A stretch of DNA of 64,000 bases from Pseudomonadota bacterium (GCA_021842465.1 JAKBZN010000003.1:45792-109791); one strand, 5' to 3'. Positions 20,332 to 29,599 are shown, counted from the first letter of the stretch. Numbers and translations are program-made. Notes: generated by a model not told the origin, from the letters alone.

Positions 20332-21360
20332 TCAAACCCCGGCCACGAAGACGGCATACCAGCGGCGATCGTCGGTCCAGGCACGGACCCGGTGGAATCC
20401 GGCGGACGCAAGCAACGCGCCGAAGCCTTCGATGGTGTACTTGTGGGAGTACTCGGTCAGGATCGAATCGCCGCGGGCGAAACCGCGCCGCTGATCGCCG
20501 ATCCGGACCCGCTGGTTTTCCCGCGCGACCAGCCGCATCTCGATCCGCGCCGCGCGCGCGTCGAACACGGCCTGATGCTCCCATCGGTCGGGAACGAAAT
20601 CGGCGTCGGCTACGCGGTTGACGACGGCAAGGACGTTGCGATTGAACGCGGCGGTCACGCCTTGCGCATCGGCATACGCCGCCTCGAGCGCGCCGCGATC
20701 CTTGACGAGGTCCACCCCAAGGAAGAGACGTCCTCCCGGCGTCAGGTGATCGCCTACGGAACGCAGCAGCGCGACCGCTTCCGGTTCCGGAAAATTCCCG
20801 ATCGACGATCCGGGGTAGAAGAACACCGCCGGACGATCGGCCATTTCCGCGATCACGGCCCGAAGGTCGAGCGAACGCGAAAAGTCGCAGGCGATTCCCA
20901 GCGCTTCGGTTTCGTCGTAATCCCGGATGGCGCGCGCGACGGTCGCCGACAGGGCACCGCGGGCAATATCAACGCCGACGTAGCGGCGCGCCTTCAGCGC
21001 GCGGACCCAGTCGGGCGACTTGCGCCCATCGCCGCATCCGAGATCGATCCATTGCGGCGCGTGCGGCAGTTCCCGGAGTATCGCCTCGCGATACCGGGCA
21101 AAGATTCCTCGTTCGACAGTGGGAAGGTAATACTCGGGAAGGGTGCAGATCCGCTCGTAGAGCGCGCAACCCCGGGCATCGTAGAAGTACTTCGGCTCGA
21201 TCGTGGCGTGCCGGCGAAGGAGGCCCTGCACCAGCCGCGCACGTTCGGCGTCCTCGTCCACTTTCCCGAAGGCGACGACCCGCACGGGCGGCGCGAACCC
21301 GGCAGAGGCGGTCTCGTGCTGCGAATATGCGGACGCCGGAATTTCCTCGTTCCGTTCCAT
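20332..21360 (-). CDS. egtD: L-histidine N-alpha-methyltransferase EgtD
   Basis: Transfers three methyl groups from SAM to the alpha-amino group of histidine to make hercynine, the first committed step of ergothioneine synthesis. 342 residues, close to the family norm of about 320-330. Characteristic elements: KYFYDARGCALYERICTLPEYYLP near the N-terminus (seen as YFYDARG and TLPEYYLPT), the SAM motif IDLGCGDGRKS, YVGVDIARGAL, VFFYPGSSIGNFP (the typical EgtD 'FPGSTIGN' loop) and a C-terminal EYSHKYT segment. ATG 21360 is preferred because GAGGCG lies about eight bases upstream; an ATG at 21381 would add seven residues. Lies directly upstream of egtB in the same operon. Confidence 0.93.
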   Translation of the reverse strand: MERNEEIPASAYSQHETASAGFAPPVRVVAFGKVDEDAERARLVQGLLRRHATIEPKYFYDARGCALYERICTLPEYYLPTVERGIFARYREAILRELPHAPQWIDLGCGDGRKSPDWVRALKARRYVGVDIARGALSATVARAIRDYDETEALGIACDFSRSLDLRAVIAEMADRPAVFFYPGSSIGNFPEPEAVALLRSVGDHLTPGGRLFLGVDLVKDRGALEAAYADAQGVTAAFNRNVLAVVNRVADADFVPDRWEHQAVFDARAARIEMRLVARENQRVRIGDQRRGFARGDSILTEYSHKYTIEGFGALLASAGFHRVRAWTDDRRWYAVFVAGV

Positions 21361-21523
21361 CAGGTTCGCCTCGCGGTCCATTTCTCGATGGGTACGCGGA
21401 TGGGCGCCGAGGGGATGACCCCGAGCCGCCCCTTCCGGACCGCCACGCATCCGGAGCAGGGGATGGTACTCCGCCAACGCACCAAGCAAAATGATTTTCC
21501 GGCATCGGGCCCTACGTATCGCA

Positions 21524-21561
21524 CCCTCACCCCGACCCTCTCCCGCAAGCGGGCGAGGGGG
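21524..21561 (+). repeat. REP-like GC palindrome, copy 2
   Basis: CCCTCACCCC tail followed by CTCTCCCGC-AA-GCGGGCGAG stem. The next ~50 bases (21562-21612: GAACGGCAGC, then CATCCCGCCGTC, GGAAATCC, GCCGCGC) recur after copy 4, so the repeat unit here is about 90 bp long. Confidence 0.85.
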
Positions 21562-21649
21562 AACGGCAGCGCATCCCGCCGTCAGGAAATCCTTCTGCCG
21601 CGCGGACCGCAGCGGGGCAGCGTGCCCCCGGGCCAGGCGCACCCCCCGA

Positions 21650-21707
21650 GTTTTCAGACGGATCGCCCAGGCGAGGCGCAGCCCGCCTGGACGATACTTC
21701 TGAAAAC
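21650..21707. repeat. 58-bp near-perfect inverted repeat (hairpin)
   Basis: Two 24-nt arms (21650-21673 and 21684-21707) match at 21 of 24 positions around a 10-nt loop. The outer nine bases, GTTTTCAGA / TCTGAAAAC, and the inner CCAGGCG / CGCCTGG are perfect. It is unrelated in sequence to the REP-like copies and sits upstream of egtD. No poly-T run follows, so it is not a canonical intrinsic terminator. Confidence 0.8.
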
Positions 21708-22001
21708 GGGAATTTTCAGTAGTATTGGCAGCGGATGAATTTGGCCCCACCGCCGGATCTTCGACCATTTCCTCAGCCCGTTCGTCGTCACCGCGGACGA
21801 GGTGCGAGCCCGCCTAGCCGCTGAACATGCCAAAACGCGATGAGCCATCGCGTCCTTTTCCGCCCAGATTCATGATGGATGCCCGGCTGCCTACCGTACG
21901 AACCCGCGCGAGCAGCAACGGCTGCCCTCGGCGTTCCAAGACGGATACGCCACCGGGGTGTTTTCGTCGCACAAGATACCAGCACCATCCCTATGCCGCC
22001 G

Positions 22002-22039
22002 CCCTCACCCCCGCCCTCTCCCGCACGCGGGAGAGGGGG
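22002..22039 (+). repeat. REP-like GC palindrome, copy 3
   Basis: CCCTCACCCCCGC tail plus CCTCTCCCGC-AC-GCGGGAGAGG stem, 38 bp, between genes. Confidence 0.85.
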
Positions 22040-22077
22040 TACTCCGTCGATATCTTCGATGGGCACTTGCACAGGCA

Positions 22078-22103
22078 CCCTCTCCCGCTCGCGGGAGAGG
22101 GGG
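22078..22103 (+). repeat. REP-like GC palindrome, copy 4 (stem only)
   Basis: CCCTCTCCCGC-TC-GCGGGAGAGGG stem without the CCCTCACC tail, 39 bp after copy 3. It is followed by the same ~50-bp flank that follows copy 2. Confidence 0.85.
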
Positions 22104-22157
22104 AACGGCAGCACATCCCGCCGTCCGGAAATCCGTCCGCCGCGCAGAGGTCCTGGT

Positions 22158-22793
22158 TCAGATCTTGCGAACACGCCGGGCCAGCCCGGCTCCGGCAAGG
22201 GCAAGCCCCATCAACCCCAGCGTGGCCGGTTCCGGGACGCTGGGCGGAGGCGGGGTCGGGGTCGGCGTCAGGGTCTTCGAAACAAGGTCGTAGTTATTCT
22301 GCGTCCCCAGCCAATAGATCTTGAAACTCGGAACCCAGCTCGAGATCCCGGTTGCGGCAACGTCGAACGTGTAGCTCAGCGTGGAATTCGCGGCAAGCGT
22401 AGGCGCGGCGGGCGTCGTATTGTTCTTGAAGCAGAAAAACGTCCCCTTGCCGTTGCAGCCGTTGGAATTGAGTCCGCCGGACTGGGCGGTAAACCCGGAA
22501 GGCGCAGTCTCGCTCAAATGCGACAGGCCGGAATCCGTAAACGCGAACGCGCCCACGCCGTAGCGACCACCCTTGGTATCCGACGTACCGTTGATGCCGG
22601 CGATGCCGAGCGTGAACGACTCGCCGAGCGCGCCGCCCGCGGATCCGTTGTCGGTCAGCGTATAGGTGATCCCCTCGACGACGAGATCGGCCTGCGCCGG
22701 AGCGGCGAAAAATCCAGCCAGCGCGAACAGGGCGACCGAGCATGCCGCGCGCTGGAGGCCCTTGATTTGCGTGCGTTGGATCGAATGCGTCAT
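22158..22793 (-). CDS. PEP-CTERM sorting-domain exported protein
   Basis: Exported protein processed by an exosortase and probably linked to exopolysaccharide or the cell surface; 211 residues. N-terminal signal peptide (LQRAACSVALFALAGFFAAPAQA, cleavage after about residue 35), a beta-rich body with two cysteine residues close together (NGCNGKGTFFCFK), a Thr/Pro linker (TPTPTPPPPS) and a classic C-terminal sorting tail: VPEP motif, hydrophobic helix, then Arg-rich end (RRVRKI). The ATG at 22793 is used; a TTG at 22811 is possible. A sigma-54 promoter-like site lies about 50 bp upstream. No exosortase gene (epsH/xrtA) lies in the window. Ligand or function of the body unknown. Confidence 0.88.
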   Translation of the reverse strand: MTHSIQRTQIKGLQRAACSVALFALAGFFAAPAQADLVVEGITYTLTDNGSAGGALGESFTLGIAGINGTSDTKGGRYGVGAFAFTDSGLSHLSETAPSGFTAQSGGLNSNGCNGKGTFFCFKNNTTPAAPTLAANSTLSYTFDVAATGISSWVPSFKIYWLGTQNNYDLVSKTLTPTPTPPPPSVPEPATLGLMGLALAGAGLARRVRKI

Positions 22794-22844
22794 TTTTTCT
22801 GCTTTCAACAAAAGGCACCGTTTCTCTCTACTTGGCAGATGTTA

Positions 22845-22860
22845 AGCAAGTTTCGGGCCG
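22845..22860 (-). promoter_or_regulatory. Putative sigma-54 (RpoN) promoter for the PEP-CTERM gene
   Basis: Minus-strand sequence CGGCCCGAAACTTGCT matches the -24/-12 consensus TGGCACG-N3/4-TTGCW at all but two positions, with the essential GG and GC dinucleotides separated by exactly ten bases. A start about 12 bases downstream would give a leader of about 40 nt before the ATG at 22793. PEP-CTERM genes in other proteobacteria are known to be under PrsK/PrsR-RpoN control, which fits. Confidence 0.65.
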
Positions 22861-23005
22861 GCGGAGCGATCGATTGACATAGTGAATTGATTTATAAGGT
22901 GACTTTTCCATTCATCGTGGCGATGGCGCGCGCAGGAAGGGAAAACTCGTAAAGTTTTTCGACGCATCCCGGGCCGCGCGCTTGGCGTCGGCGATCGAGC
23001 GGACG

Positions 23006-23042
23006 CCCTCACCCCCGCCCTCCCCGCAAGCGGGAGAGGGGG
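23006..23042 (+). repeat. REP-like GC palindrome, copy 5
   Basis: CCCTCACCCCCGCCC tail and CTCCCCGC-AA-GCGGGAG stem; followed by CCGCCGCGCAGA as in copies 2 and 4. Confidence 0.85.
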
Positions 23043-23143
23043 CCCTTCCGCCGCGCAGACTCCGGGTCTTTGACCTGTCCCGGTATGCGACTCCCTCGGT
23101 CTGAGGCAGCATTGCGGTATCGCCTCTTCCGACCGGAGTCGTC

Positions 23144-24598
23144 ATGCGGCCCTGCGGCCGATTTCCGCCGCGCAACGGGATGCTCGCGCTGGTGGTGCTG
23201 GCAGGCTGTTCGCTCGCGCCGCGCTACGAACGGCCGGCGGCGCCGGTTGCGCCGCGCTTCGAGGCGCAGCCCGTGTCCGCCGGAGCCGCCTCCGATGCCG
23301 TCGGGCTCGATTGGGAGCGGTTCTTTTCGGACCCGGCGCTGCAGCGCCTGCTGCACCGCGCTTTCGCCGACAACCGGGATCTGCGCGTCGCCATGCAGCG
23401 AATCGAAGCGGCGCGCGCCGAATTCGGCATCCGCCGGGCGGACCAGCGGCCCACCATCAGCGCCAGCCTGTCGGCGAGCCGCATGCACCTCCCTCCCGGC
23501 ATGTCCCCGACCGGTACCGCCCTCGATGCGACCGAATACGGCGCAACCCTCTTCCTGAGCACCTGGGAGATCGATTTCTGGGGCCGGGTGCGCAGCCTCC
23601 GGGCGGCGGCGCTGGAGTCCTACCTGGCGACCGTCGATGCCCGCCGCGCGGTCGAGGTCAGTCTGGTGGCGCAGATCGCCGACACCTACCTGCTCGAGCG
23701 CGAACTCGACGAGCGTCTCGACGACGCCCGCCGCGCCCTGACCAATCGGGAGGAGACCTTCCGCATCATGCGGCGCCGCTACGAAGTCGGGGCGACCTCC
23801 CGCCTCGACGCCACCCAGGCGGAAGTCCTGCGGGACCAGGCGCGGGCCGAACTCGCGGTGCTGGAGCAGCAGAAGGCGCGGGCCCGCAACGCGATGACCT
23901 TGCTGGTCGGCGCGCCGTCGCCGCCGTCGCCGGCATCGGACCACCCGGTGCCGCTGTCGGCGGTCGAACGATCCTTCGCGATCGGGCCGGTTCCCGGCCT
24001 GCCCTCTTCGGTCCTGCTCGACCGTCCCGACGTCCGCGCCGCCGAGCACCGCCTCAAGGCCGCCCACGCCGATATCGGCGCGGCGCGGGCGGCCTTTTTC
24101 CCGCGCATCGCGTTGATCGGCGCGGCCGGACGCGCCAGCAGTGAACTCGACGGCCTGTTCGGCTCCGGAACCCAGGCCTGGCTCTTCGTCCCCACGCTGT
24201 CACTACCCCTCTTCGACGCCGGCCGCAATCGCGCCACCCTGCGCTTGGCCGAGGCCCGCCGCAACGCCGCGGTGGCGGACTACGAACGCACCATCCAGCG
24301 GGCGTTCCGCGAGGTGGCCGATGCCCTGGCCGATCGGCGCTGGCTGGCGCGGCAGCAGGCGGTCGAGGAGAAGATTGTCGCCACGCAGAACGAACGCGTG
24401 CGCCTGGCGCAGCTGCGGTACCGGAGCGGCGCCGCCTCCTTCCTCGAAGTGCTGGAGGCCGAACGCGCCCGCTTCGCCGCGCAACAAGCGCTGGTACAGA
24501 TCCGCCGCGAACGGTTGTCGGCAATGGTCAGCCTGTATGCCGCACTGGGCGGCGGGCCGAACGATGCCGGCGCACTCACGGAACAGGACCGACCATGA
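23144..24598 (+). CDS. NodT-family outer-membrane efflux lipoprotein (OMF)
   Basis: TolC-like outer-membrane channel for a tripartite exporter; 484 residues. The N-terminal lipoprotein signal ends in the lipobox VLAGC (Cys about residue 22). Two OEP repeats follow, with long helical hairpins (ALQRLLHRAFADNRDLRVAM and the second around YERTIQRAFREVADALADRR) and the typical LDATQAEVLRDQAR and RPDVRAAEHRLKAAHADIGAARAAFFP-type segments (seen as RPDVRAAE, IGAARAAFFPRI). A GGAG ribosome-binding site lies eight bases before the ATG. First gene of an export operon; its stop overlaps the adaptor start (ATGA). Substrate unknown. Confidence 0.92.
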   Translation: MRPCGRFPPRNGMLALVVLAGCSLAPRYERPAAPVAPRFEAQPVSAGAASDAVGLDWERFFSDPALQRLLHRAFADNRDLRVAMQRIEAARAEFGIRRADQRPTISASLSASRMHLPPGMSPTGTALDATEYGATLFLSTWEIDFWGRVRSLRAAALESYLATVDARRAVEVSLVAQIADTYLLERELDERLDDARRALTNREETFRIMRRRYEVGATSRLDATQAEVLRDQARAELAVLEQQKARARNAMTLLVGAPSPPSPASDHPVPLSAVERSFAIGPVPGLPSSVLLDRPDVRAAEHRLKAAHADIGAARAAFFPRIALIGAAGRASSELDGLFGSGTQAWLFVPTLSLPLFDAGRNRATLRLAEARRNAAVADYERTIQRAFREVADALADRRWLARQQAVEEKIVATQNERVRLAQLRYRSGAASFLEVLEAERARFAAQQALVQIRRERLSAMVSLYAALGGGPNDAGALTEQDRP

Positions 24599-25674
24599 CC
24601 CCACTTCCCCGCAAGACTTGGCAGATCGGCATCGCCGCCATCGTCCTGATCGCCGCGATCGCGGTCGGGGCCTGGATGCAGGCCCGCCGAAATGGCGAGG
24701 ACGCCGGGATCGCCAGCGGCAACGGCCGGATCGAGGCGGTCGAAATCGACATCGCCGCGCGGACCCCCGGCCGGGTTGCCGAGGTGCTGGTGAATGAGGG
24801 CGACTGGGTCAAGGCCGGTCAGGTGATGGCGGTGATGGATACCGATGCGCTCCAGGCGCAACTGCGCCAGGCGGAGGCGCAATTGCGCCAGGCCCGCAGC
24901 CAGGTTGCGATCGCCCGCAGCCAGTTGCACCAGCGGCGCGCCGAGCAGGCGGCGATGCAGGCGGTGCTGGCCCAGCGCGACGCCGAGCGCGACGCCGCGC
25001 ATACGCGGCAGCACCGCTCGCGGATCCTGGCGCAGGAGGGCGCGAGTTCGCAGCAGGAGGCGGATGACGATGCGGCCCGGGTGCGCAGCGCGGAAGCCGC
25101 CGTGCGCGCCGCGCAGGCCCAGATCGTTGCCACCCGGGCGGCCGTCGCCACGTCCGAAGCGCAGTTGGCCGGCGCAGAGTCCGCCGTGGATGCAGCCCAA
25201 GCGGCGGTGGCCCGGGTCCGGGCCGACATCGACGACGCCACGCTGCGCGCGCCGCGCGACGGGCGGGTGCAGATCCGCATCGCCCAGCCCGGCGAAGTCA
25301 TCGCCGCCGGCGGCCGGGTGCTCGAGATGATCGACCTCTCCGACGTCTACATGACCTTCTTCCTGCCGACTGCGGCGGCGGGCCGGATCGCGCTCGGCGA
25401 CGAGGTGCGCCTCGTGCTCGACGCCACGCCGCAAACCGCGATCCCGGCGCGGGTGTCCTATGTCGCCGACGTCGCCCAGTTCACCCCCAAGACCGTGGAG
25501 ACCGCAGCCGAGCGCGAGAAGCTGATGTTCCGCGTCAAGGCGCGGATCGATCCGGCCCTGCTCCGCCGACATCGGCTGCAGATCAAGACCGGCGTCCCCG
25601 GCATGGCCTACGTCCGCCTCGACCCCAACCGGCCCTGGCCGGCGCGCCTGGCGCGCTTGCCTCTGCTCCAATGA
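24595..25674 (+). CDS. HlyD-family periplasmic adaptor protein (YhiI-like)
   Basis: Membrane-fusion protein bridging the inner-membrane ABC transporter and the outer-membrane channel; 359 residues. One N-terminal membrane anchor ([18 protein letters not shown]), a lipoyl half-motif ([18 protein letters not shown]), a long coiled coil rich in Gln/Ala/Arg (about residues 80-190, [14 protein letters not shown]), the second lipoyl half ([20 protein letters not shown]) and a beta-barrel domain. Start and stop overlap the neighbouring genes by four bases each (ATGA), indicating translational coupling. The arrangement HlyD - RbbA-like ATPase - ABC2 permease matches the yhiI-rbbA-yhhJ cluster of enterobacteria. 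Confidence 0.92.
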   Translation: MTPLPRKTWQIGIAAIVLIAAIAVGAWMQARRNGEDAGIASGNGRIEAVEIDIAARTPGRVAEVLVNEGDWVKAGQVMAVMDTDALQAQLRQAEAQLRQARSQVAIARSQLHQRRAEQAAMQAVLAQRDAERDAAHTRQHRSRILAQEGASSQQEADDDAARVRSAEAAVRAAQAQIVATRAAVATSEAQLAGAESAVDAAQAAVARVRADIDDATLRAPRDGRVQIRIAQPGEVIAAGGRVLEMIDLSDVYMTFFLPTAAAGRIALGDEVRLVLDATPQTAIPARVSYVADVAQFTPKTVETAAEREKLMFRVKARIDPALLRRHRLQIKTGVPGMAYVRLDPNRPWPARLARLPLLQ

Positions 25675-28472
25675 ACGCATCCGCGGCCGACGCATCGTCC
25701 CCGGCGCTCCCGGCGCCTCCGGTGATCCGGGTGCGGGGCCTCGGCCTGCGCTATGGCAAAACGCCGGCGCTGCGCGATATCGATCTCGACGTTCCGGCGG
25801 GTGCGCGCGTCGCGCTGATCGGCCCCGACGGCGTCGGCAAATCGAGCCTGCTCTCGTTGTTGGCCGGCGCGCGCGCGATCCAGCAAGGGCAAATCGCCGT
25901 GCTGGGCGGCGACATGGCCGACGCGCGCCACCGGCGGGCGGTCTGCGGCCACATCGCCTACATGCCGCAGGGCTTGGGCCGGAACCTCTATCCGACGCTG
26001 TCGGTGGCGGAGAACGTCGCGTTCTTCGCCCGCCTGTTCGGACAGGGTCGCGCCGAACGCACGCAACGCGTCGCCGACCTCCTGCGCGCCACCGGACTCG
26101 CCGCCTTCGCCGACCGTCCGGTCGAGCAACTCTCGGGCGGCATGAAGCAGAAGCTTGGCTTGTGCTGCGCGCTGATCCACGATCCCGACCTGCTGATCCT
26201 CGACGAACCCACCACCGGGGTCGATCCGCTGTCGCGGCGCCAATTCTGGACGCTGGTCGACCGCATCGGAGCGCGCCGGCCGGGCATGAGCGTGATCGTC
26301 GCCACCGCCTACATGGAAGAGGCCGCACGCTTCGACCACCTCATCGCGCTGCACGAGGGCCGCGTGCTGGCGGCGGCGACCCCCGCGGGGTTGCTGGCCC
26401 GGACCGGAACCGCCAGCCTGGAAGCCGCGTTCATCGCCTTGCTTCCGGCGGCGCAGCGCGCCGGCCACCAACCGGTGGTCCTCCTTCCGCGACCGACCGA
26501 CGGCGACGGCGCCGCGATCGAGGCGCGTGACCTCACCATGCGCTTCGGCGATTTCGTCGCGGTCGATCACGTGAGTTTCCGCATCGACCGTGGCGAGATC
26601 TTCGGCTTCATCGGTTCCAACGGGTGCGGCAAGACCACCACCATGAAGATGCTGACCGGCCTCCTTCCCGCAAGCGCGGGCCGGGCGTGGCTGTTCGGCA
26701 AGCCGGTCGACGCCCGCGACCTCGCGATCCGGCGACGGGTCGGCTACATGAGCCAGTCGTTCTCGCTCTATCGTGAGCTCACCGTGCGCCAGAACCTGGC
26801 GCTGCACGCCCGCCTGTTCGGCATCGACGCGGCCCGGATCGCGCCGCGGGTTGCCGAGATGGCGCGCGAGTTCGATCTCGGCGCGGCCATCGACGCGCTG
26901 CCCGATGCGCTGCCGCTGGGCGTGCGGCAGCGCCTCTCGCTCGCCGTGGCGATGATCCACGGCCCGGAAATGCTGATCCTCGACGAGCCGACATCCGGCG
27001 TCGATCCCGTGGCGCGCGACGCCTTCTGGCGCATCCTGATCGCGCTGTCGCGGCGCGACCGGGTGACGATCTTCCTCTCCACCCATTTCATGAACGAGGC
27101 CGAGCGCTGCGACCGCATCGCGCTGATGCACGCCGGGCGGGTGCTGATGAGCGACACGCCGGCGGCGATCGTCCGCGAACGGGGCGTGCGCACGCTGGAA
27201 GAGGCGTTCATCGCCCATCTCGAAGCGGCGGCCGGCGACCTCGCCGAGCCGGCACCCGACCCAGCGGAAGCCGGCCATGCCGCGACCGCCCCACCCGCGC
27301 AGCCCGTCGGCAGCCCCGGCAATGGCGCGGCGCCGCGGCCCGCGCGCTTCCGGCTGCGCCGCCTCGTCGGGTATCTGTGGCGGGAATCGCTGGAACTGCG
27401 CCGCGACCCGATCCGGCTCGCCTTGTCCTTGGCTGGAAGCCTGATCCTGATGATCGTGATCGGCTATGGCATCAACATGGACGTCAACGACCTGCGCTTC
27501 GCGGTGCTCGATCGAGACCAGACCCCGCTCAGCCGCGACTACGTGCGCAACCTCGAGGGATCGCGCTATTTCGTCGAGCAGCCGCCGATCCGCGATTACG
27601 CCGACCTCGACCGGCGGATGCGCGCCGGCGACATCCACCTCGCGATCGAGATTCCGCCGGGATTCGCGCGCGACGTGGCGCGCGGCCATCCCGTGGCGAT
27701 CGGCGCCTGGGTGGACGGCGCAATGCCCAACCGCGCAGAAACCATCGCCGGCTACGTGCAAGGCATCCACGACCACTGGCTGCGGACGGTGGCTCGCCGC
27801 GCGCACGGCCCATCGTCGCCGGCGGGACCGGTCGCCATCGCCGTGCGCTATCGCTACAACCCCGACGTCCGGAGCCTGCCGGCGATGGTGCCGGCGGTGA
27901 TCCCCCTGCTGCTGATGCTGATCCCGGCGATCCTCACCGCACTGTCGGTGGTGCGCGAAAAGGAGATGGGGTCGATCGTCAACCTCTACGTCACCCCGGT
28001 CACCCGGGCCGAGTTCCTGTTCGGCAAGCAGCTCCCCTACATCGCCGTGGCAATGGTCAACTTCGTGCTGCTGGTGGCCCTTGCCCGCTGGCTGTTCCGG
28101 GTCCCGATCACCGGCAGCATCCTCGCGCTGACCGTGTCCGCCCTGCTCTACGTCGCCGCTTCGACCGCCATGGGCCTGGTGGTGTCGGCGTTCACCCGCA
28201 GCCAGGTCGCGGCGCTGTTCGCGACCGCCGTGCTCACCATCCTGCCCGCCAACCAGTTCTCCGGCATGATCAATCCGGTGTCCTCGCTGGAGGGGCTCGG
28301 GCGCTGGATCGGCGAGGTCTACCCGACCACCTACTTCATCATCGTCTGCCGCGGCACCTTTTCCAAGGCGCTGGGATTCGCCGACCTGCGGGGCGACATC
28401 GCCGCCCTGGCCGCCGCCGTGCCGGTGCTGGCGATCCTCGGCGTGGCGTTGGTGCGCAAACAGGAGCGCTGA
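25671..28472 (+). CDS. RbbA-like ABC transporter: two ATPase domains fused to a permease
   Basis: Inner-membrane exporter component; 933 residues, the size of RbbA. ATPase domain 1 (about 15-250): Walker [10 protein letters not shown], signature [10 protein letters not shown], Walker [14 protein letters not shown]. ATPase domain 2 (about 283-525): Walker [10 protein letters not shown], signature [10 protein letters not shown] (degenerate but usual for ABC2 drug exporters) and Walker [14 protein letters not shown]. An Ala/Pro-rich linker leads into an ABC2-type membrane domain (from about 563) with an N-terminal helix, a large periplasmic loop and five further helices. Fusion of both ATPases and one permease in one chain is normal for this family. 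Overlaps the adaptor by four bases; the separate second permease follows two bases after the stop. Substrate unknown. Confidence 0.92.
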   Translation: MNASAADASSPALPAPPVIRVRGLGLRYGKTPALRDIDLDVPAGARVALIGPDGVGKSSLLSLLAGARAIQQGQIAVLGGDMADARHRRAVCGHIAYMPQGLGRNLYPTLSVAENVAFFARLFGQGRAERTQRVADLLRATGLAAFADRPVEQLSGGMKQKLGLCCALIHDPDLLILDEPTTGVDPLSRRQFWTLVDRIGARRPGMSVIVATAYMEEAARFDHLIALHEGRVLAAATPAGLLARTGTASLEAAFIALLPAAQRAGHQPVVLLPRPTDGDGAAIEARDLTMRFGDFVAVDHVSFRIDRGEIFGFIGSNGCGKTTTMKMLTGLLPASAGRAWLFGKPVDARDLAIRRRVGYMSQSFSLYRELTVRQNLALHARLFGIDAARIAPRVAEMAREFDLGAAIDALPDALPLGVRQRLSLAVAMIHGPEMLILDEPTSGVDPVARDAFWRILIALSRRDRVTIFLSTHFMNEAERCDRIALMHAGRVLMSDTPAAIVRERGVRTLEEAFIAHLEAAAGDLAEPAPDPAEAGHAATAPPAQPVGSPGNGAAPRPARFRLRRLVGYLWRESLELRRDPIRLALSLAGSLILMIVIGYGINMDVNDLRFAVLDRDQTPLSRDYVRNLEGSRYFVEQPPIRDYADLDRRMRAGDIHLAIEIPPGFARDVARGHPVAIGAWVDGAMPNRAETIAGYVQGIHDHWLRTVARRAHGPSSPAGPVAIAVRYRYNPDVRSLPAMVPAVIPLLLMLIPAILTALSVVREKEMGSIVNLYVTPVTRAEFLFGKQLPYIAVAMVNFVLLVALARWLFRVPITGSILALTVSALLYVAASTAMGLVVSAFTRSQVAALFATAVLTILPANQFSGMINPVSSLEGLGRWIGEVYPTTYFIIVCRGTFSKALGFADLRGDIAALAAAVPVLAILGVALVRKQER

Positions 28473-28474
28473 GC

Positions 28475-29599
28475 ATGCGCGCCGCCAACGTGCTCCACCT
28501 CGGCATCAAGGAACTGCGCAGCCTGGTGCGCGAGCCGATGATGCTGGTGCTGATCGGCTATTCCTTCACCGTCGCCATCTACGCCGCCGCGACCGTGATG
28601 CCCGAAACCCTCGAGAGGGCGCCGATCGCCGTCGTCGACGAGGATCGCTCGCCGCTGGCCGAGCGCATCGTCGACGCCTTCACCCCGCCCTACTTTCTCC
28701 CGCCGCAACGCATCGATCCGACGGAAATGGACGCGCGCATGGATTCCGGAGCCGACACGTTCGCGCTCGACATCCCAACGGGATTCCAGCGCGACGTGCT
28801 CGCGGGCCGGCAGCCGACGATCCAGCTCAACGTCGACGCCACCCGGATGTCCCAGGCATTCATCGGTGCGGGCCATATCCAGGCAATCATCCTCGGCGAG
28901 GTCGACCGCTTCGCCCGCCGCCACAAGATGCCGGTCGCCTCCGCACCGGTCACGCTCGCGCTGCGCGTGCGATTCAATCCCGAGCTCAATCCCGTGTGGT
29001 TCGGTGGGGTGATGGAACTGATCGGCCAGATCACGCTGATCTCGATCATCCTTGCCGGCGCCGCGCTGATCCGCGAACGCGAACACGGCACCATCGAACA
29101 CCTGCTGGTGATGCCGGTGACGCCGGCCGAGATCATGGTGAGCAAGATGTGGTCGAGCGCGCTGGTCGTGCTGGCGGCATCGGCGGTGTCGCTGAGCGGC
29201 GTCGTCGAAACGGTCCTGCATGTCCCGATCCACGGCTCGGTGCCGCTGTTCCTGGCCGGAACCGCGCTGCAGCTCTTCGCGACCACCGCGCTCGGCATCT
29301 ATCTCGCCACCGTTGCGCGATCGATGCCGCAGTTCAGCCTGCTGCTGATGCTCGTCCTGCTGCCACTGATGGTCCTCTCGGGCAGCGTCACACCCCGCGA
29401 GAGCATGCCCGCCGCCATCCGTTTCCTCATGCTGGCGGCGCCCAACACCCACTTTGTCCTGCTTGCCCAAGCCATTCTCTACCGCGGTGCCGGACTCGAC
29501 GTCGTCTGGCCGCAGTTCCTTGCGTTGGCCCTGATCGGCGCCGCGCTCTTCGGCCTGTCGCTCGCCCGCTTCCGCCAGACGCTCGCGGCGATGACATAG
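28475..29599 (+). CDS. ABC2-type transporter permease (YhhJ-like)
   Basis: Second membrane subunit of the ABC exporter; 374 residues. One N-terminal membrane helix after LGIKELRSLVREPMMLVL, a periplasmic domain of about 150 residues, then five helices, with the family motif EREHGTIEHLLVMPVTPAEIM in the cytoplasmic loop (seen as REHGTIEHLLVMPVT) and LSGSVTPRESMP near the end. The same motif in the preceding fusion protein reads [22 protein letters not shown], so the two permease domains are diverged paralogues that probably heterodimerise. Start is ATG 28475, two bases after the previous stop. Last gene of the operon; a REP-like hairpin follows. Confidence 0.92.
   Translation: MRAANVLHLGIKELRSLVREPMMLVLIGYSFTVAIYAAATVMPETLERAPIAVVDEDRSPLAERIVDAFTPPYFLPPQRIDPTEMDARMDSGADTFALDIPTGFQRDVLAGRQPTIQLNVDATRMSQAFIGAGHIQAIILGEVDRFARRHKMPVASAPVTLALRVRFNPELNPVWFGGVMELIGQITLISIILAGAALIREREHGTIEHLLVMPVTPAEIMVSKMWSSALVVLAASAVSLSGVVETVLHVPIHGSVPLFLAGTALQLFATTALGIYLATVARSMPQFSLLLMLVLLPLMVLSGSVTPRESMPAAIRFLMLAAPNTHFVLLAQAILYRGAGLDVVWPQFLALALIGAALFGLSLARFRQTLAAMT

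Larger units (their letters stand above)
21382..22157. other. 776-bp intergenic spacer with repeats, a long hairpin and possible gene remnants
   Basis: No intact gene is supported here. It holds three REP-like palindromes (annotated separately), a 58-bp hairpin, and two short frames that read like decayed protein ends. One, at about 21755-21843 (+), reads IFDHFLSPFVVTADEV and ends in RLAAEHAKTR before a stop. Another, at about 21880-21970 (+), includes NPREQQRLPSAFQDG. Neither has a start or a recognisable family, so they are noted as possible remnants only. Confidence 0.5.
22794..23143. other. 350-bp divergent intergenic region
   Basis: Lies between the PEP-CTERM gene (minus) and the first export operon (plus). 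It contains a sigma-54-type promoter match reading toward the PEP-CTERM gene (22845-22860), an AT-rich patch around 22870-22910 unlike its surroundings, and one REP-like palindrome. No coding sequence is supported. Confidence 0.6.

Noticed and set aside
21650-21707. Hairpin as an integron attC site
   Set aside because: Lacks the conserved RYYYAAC/GTTRRRY core pair and there is no integrase or cassette array.
22874-22900. TTGACA with a downstream TATAAG as a sigma-70 promoter for the export operon
   Set aside because: Spacing is only about 13 bases, too short for a standard promoter, and it is more than 240 bases from the first gene.
21524-23042. Cluster of similar palindromes as a CRISPR array
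   Set aside because: Spacing is irregular, repeats are inverted and differ, and there are no cas genes.
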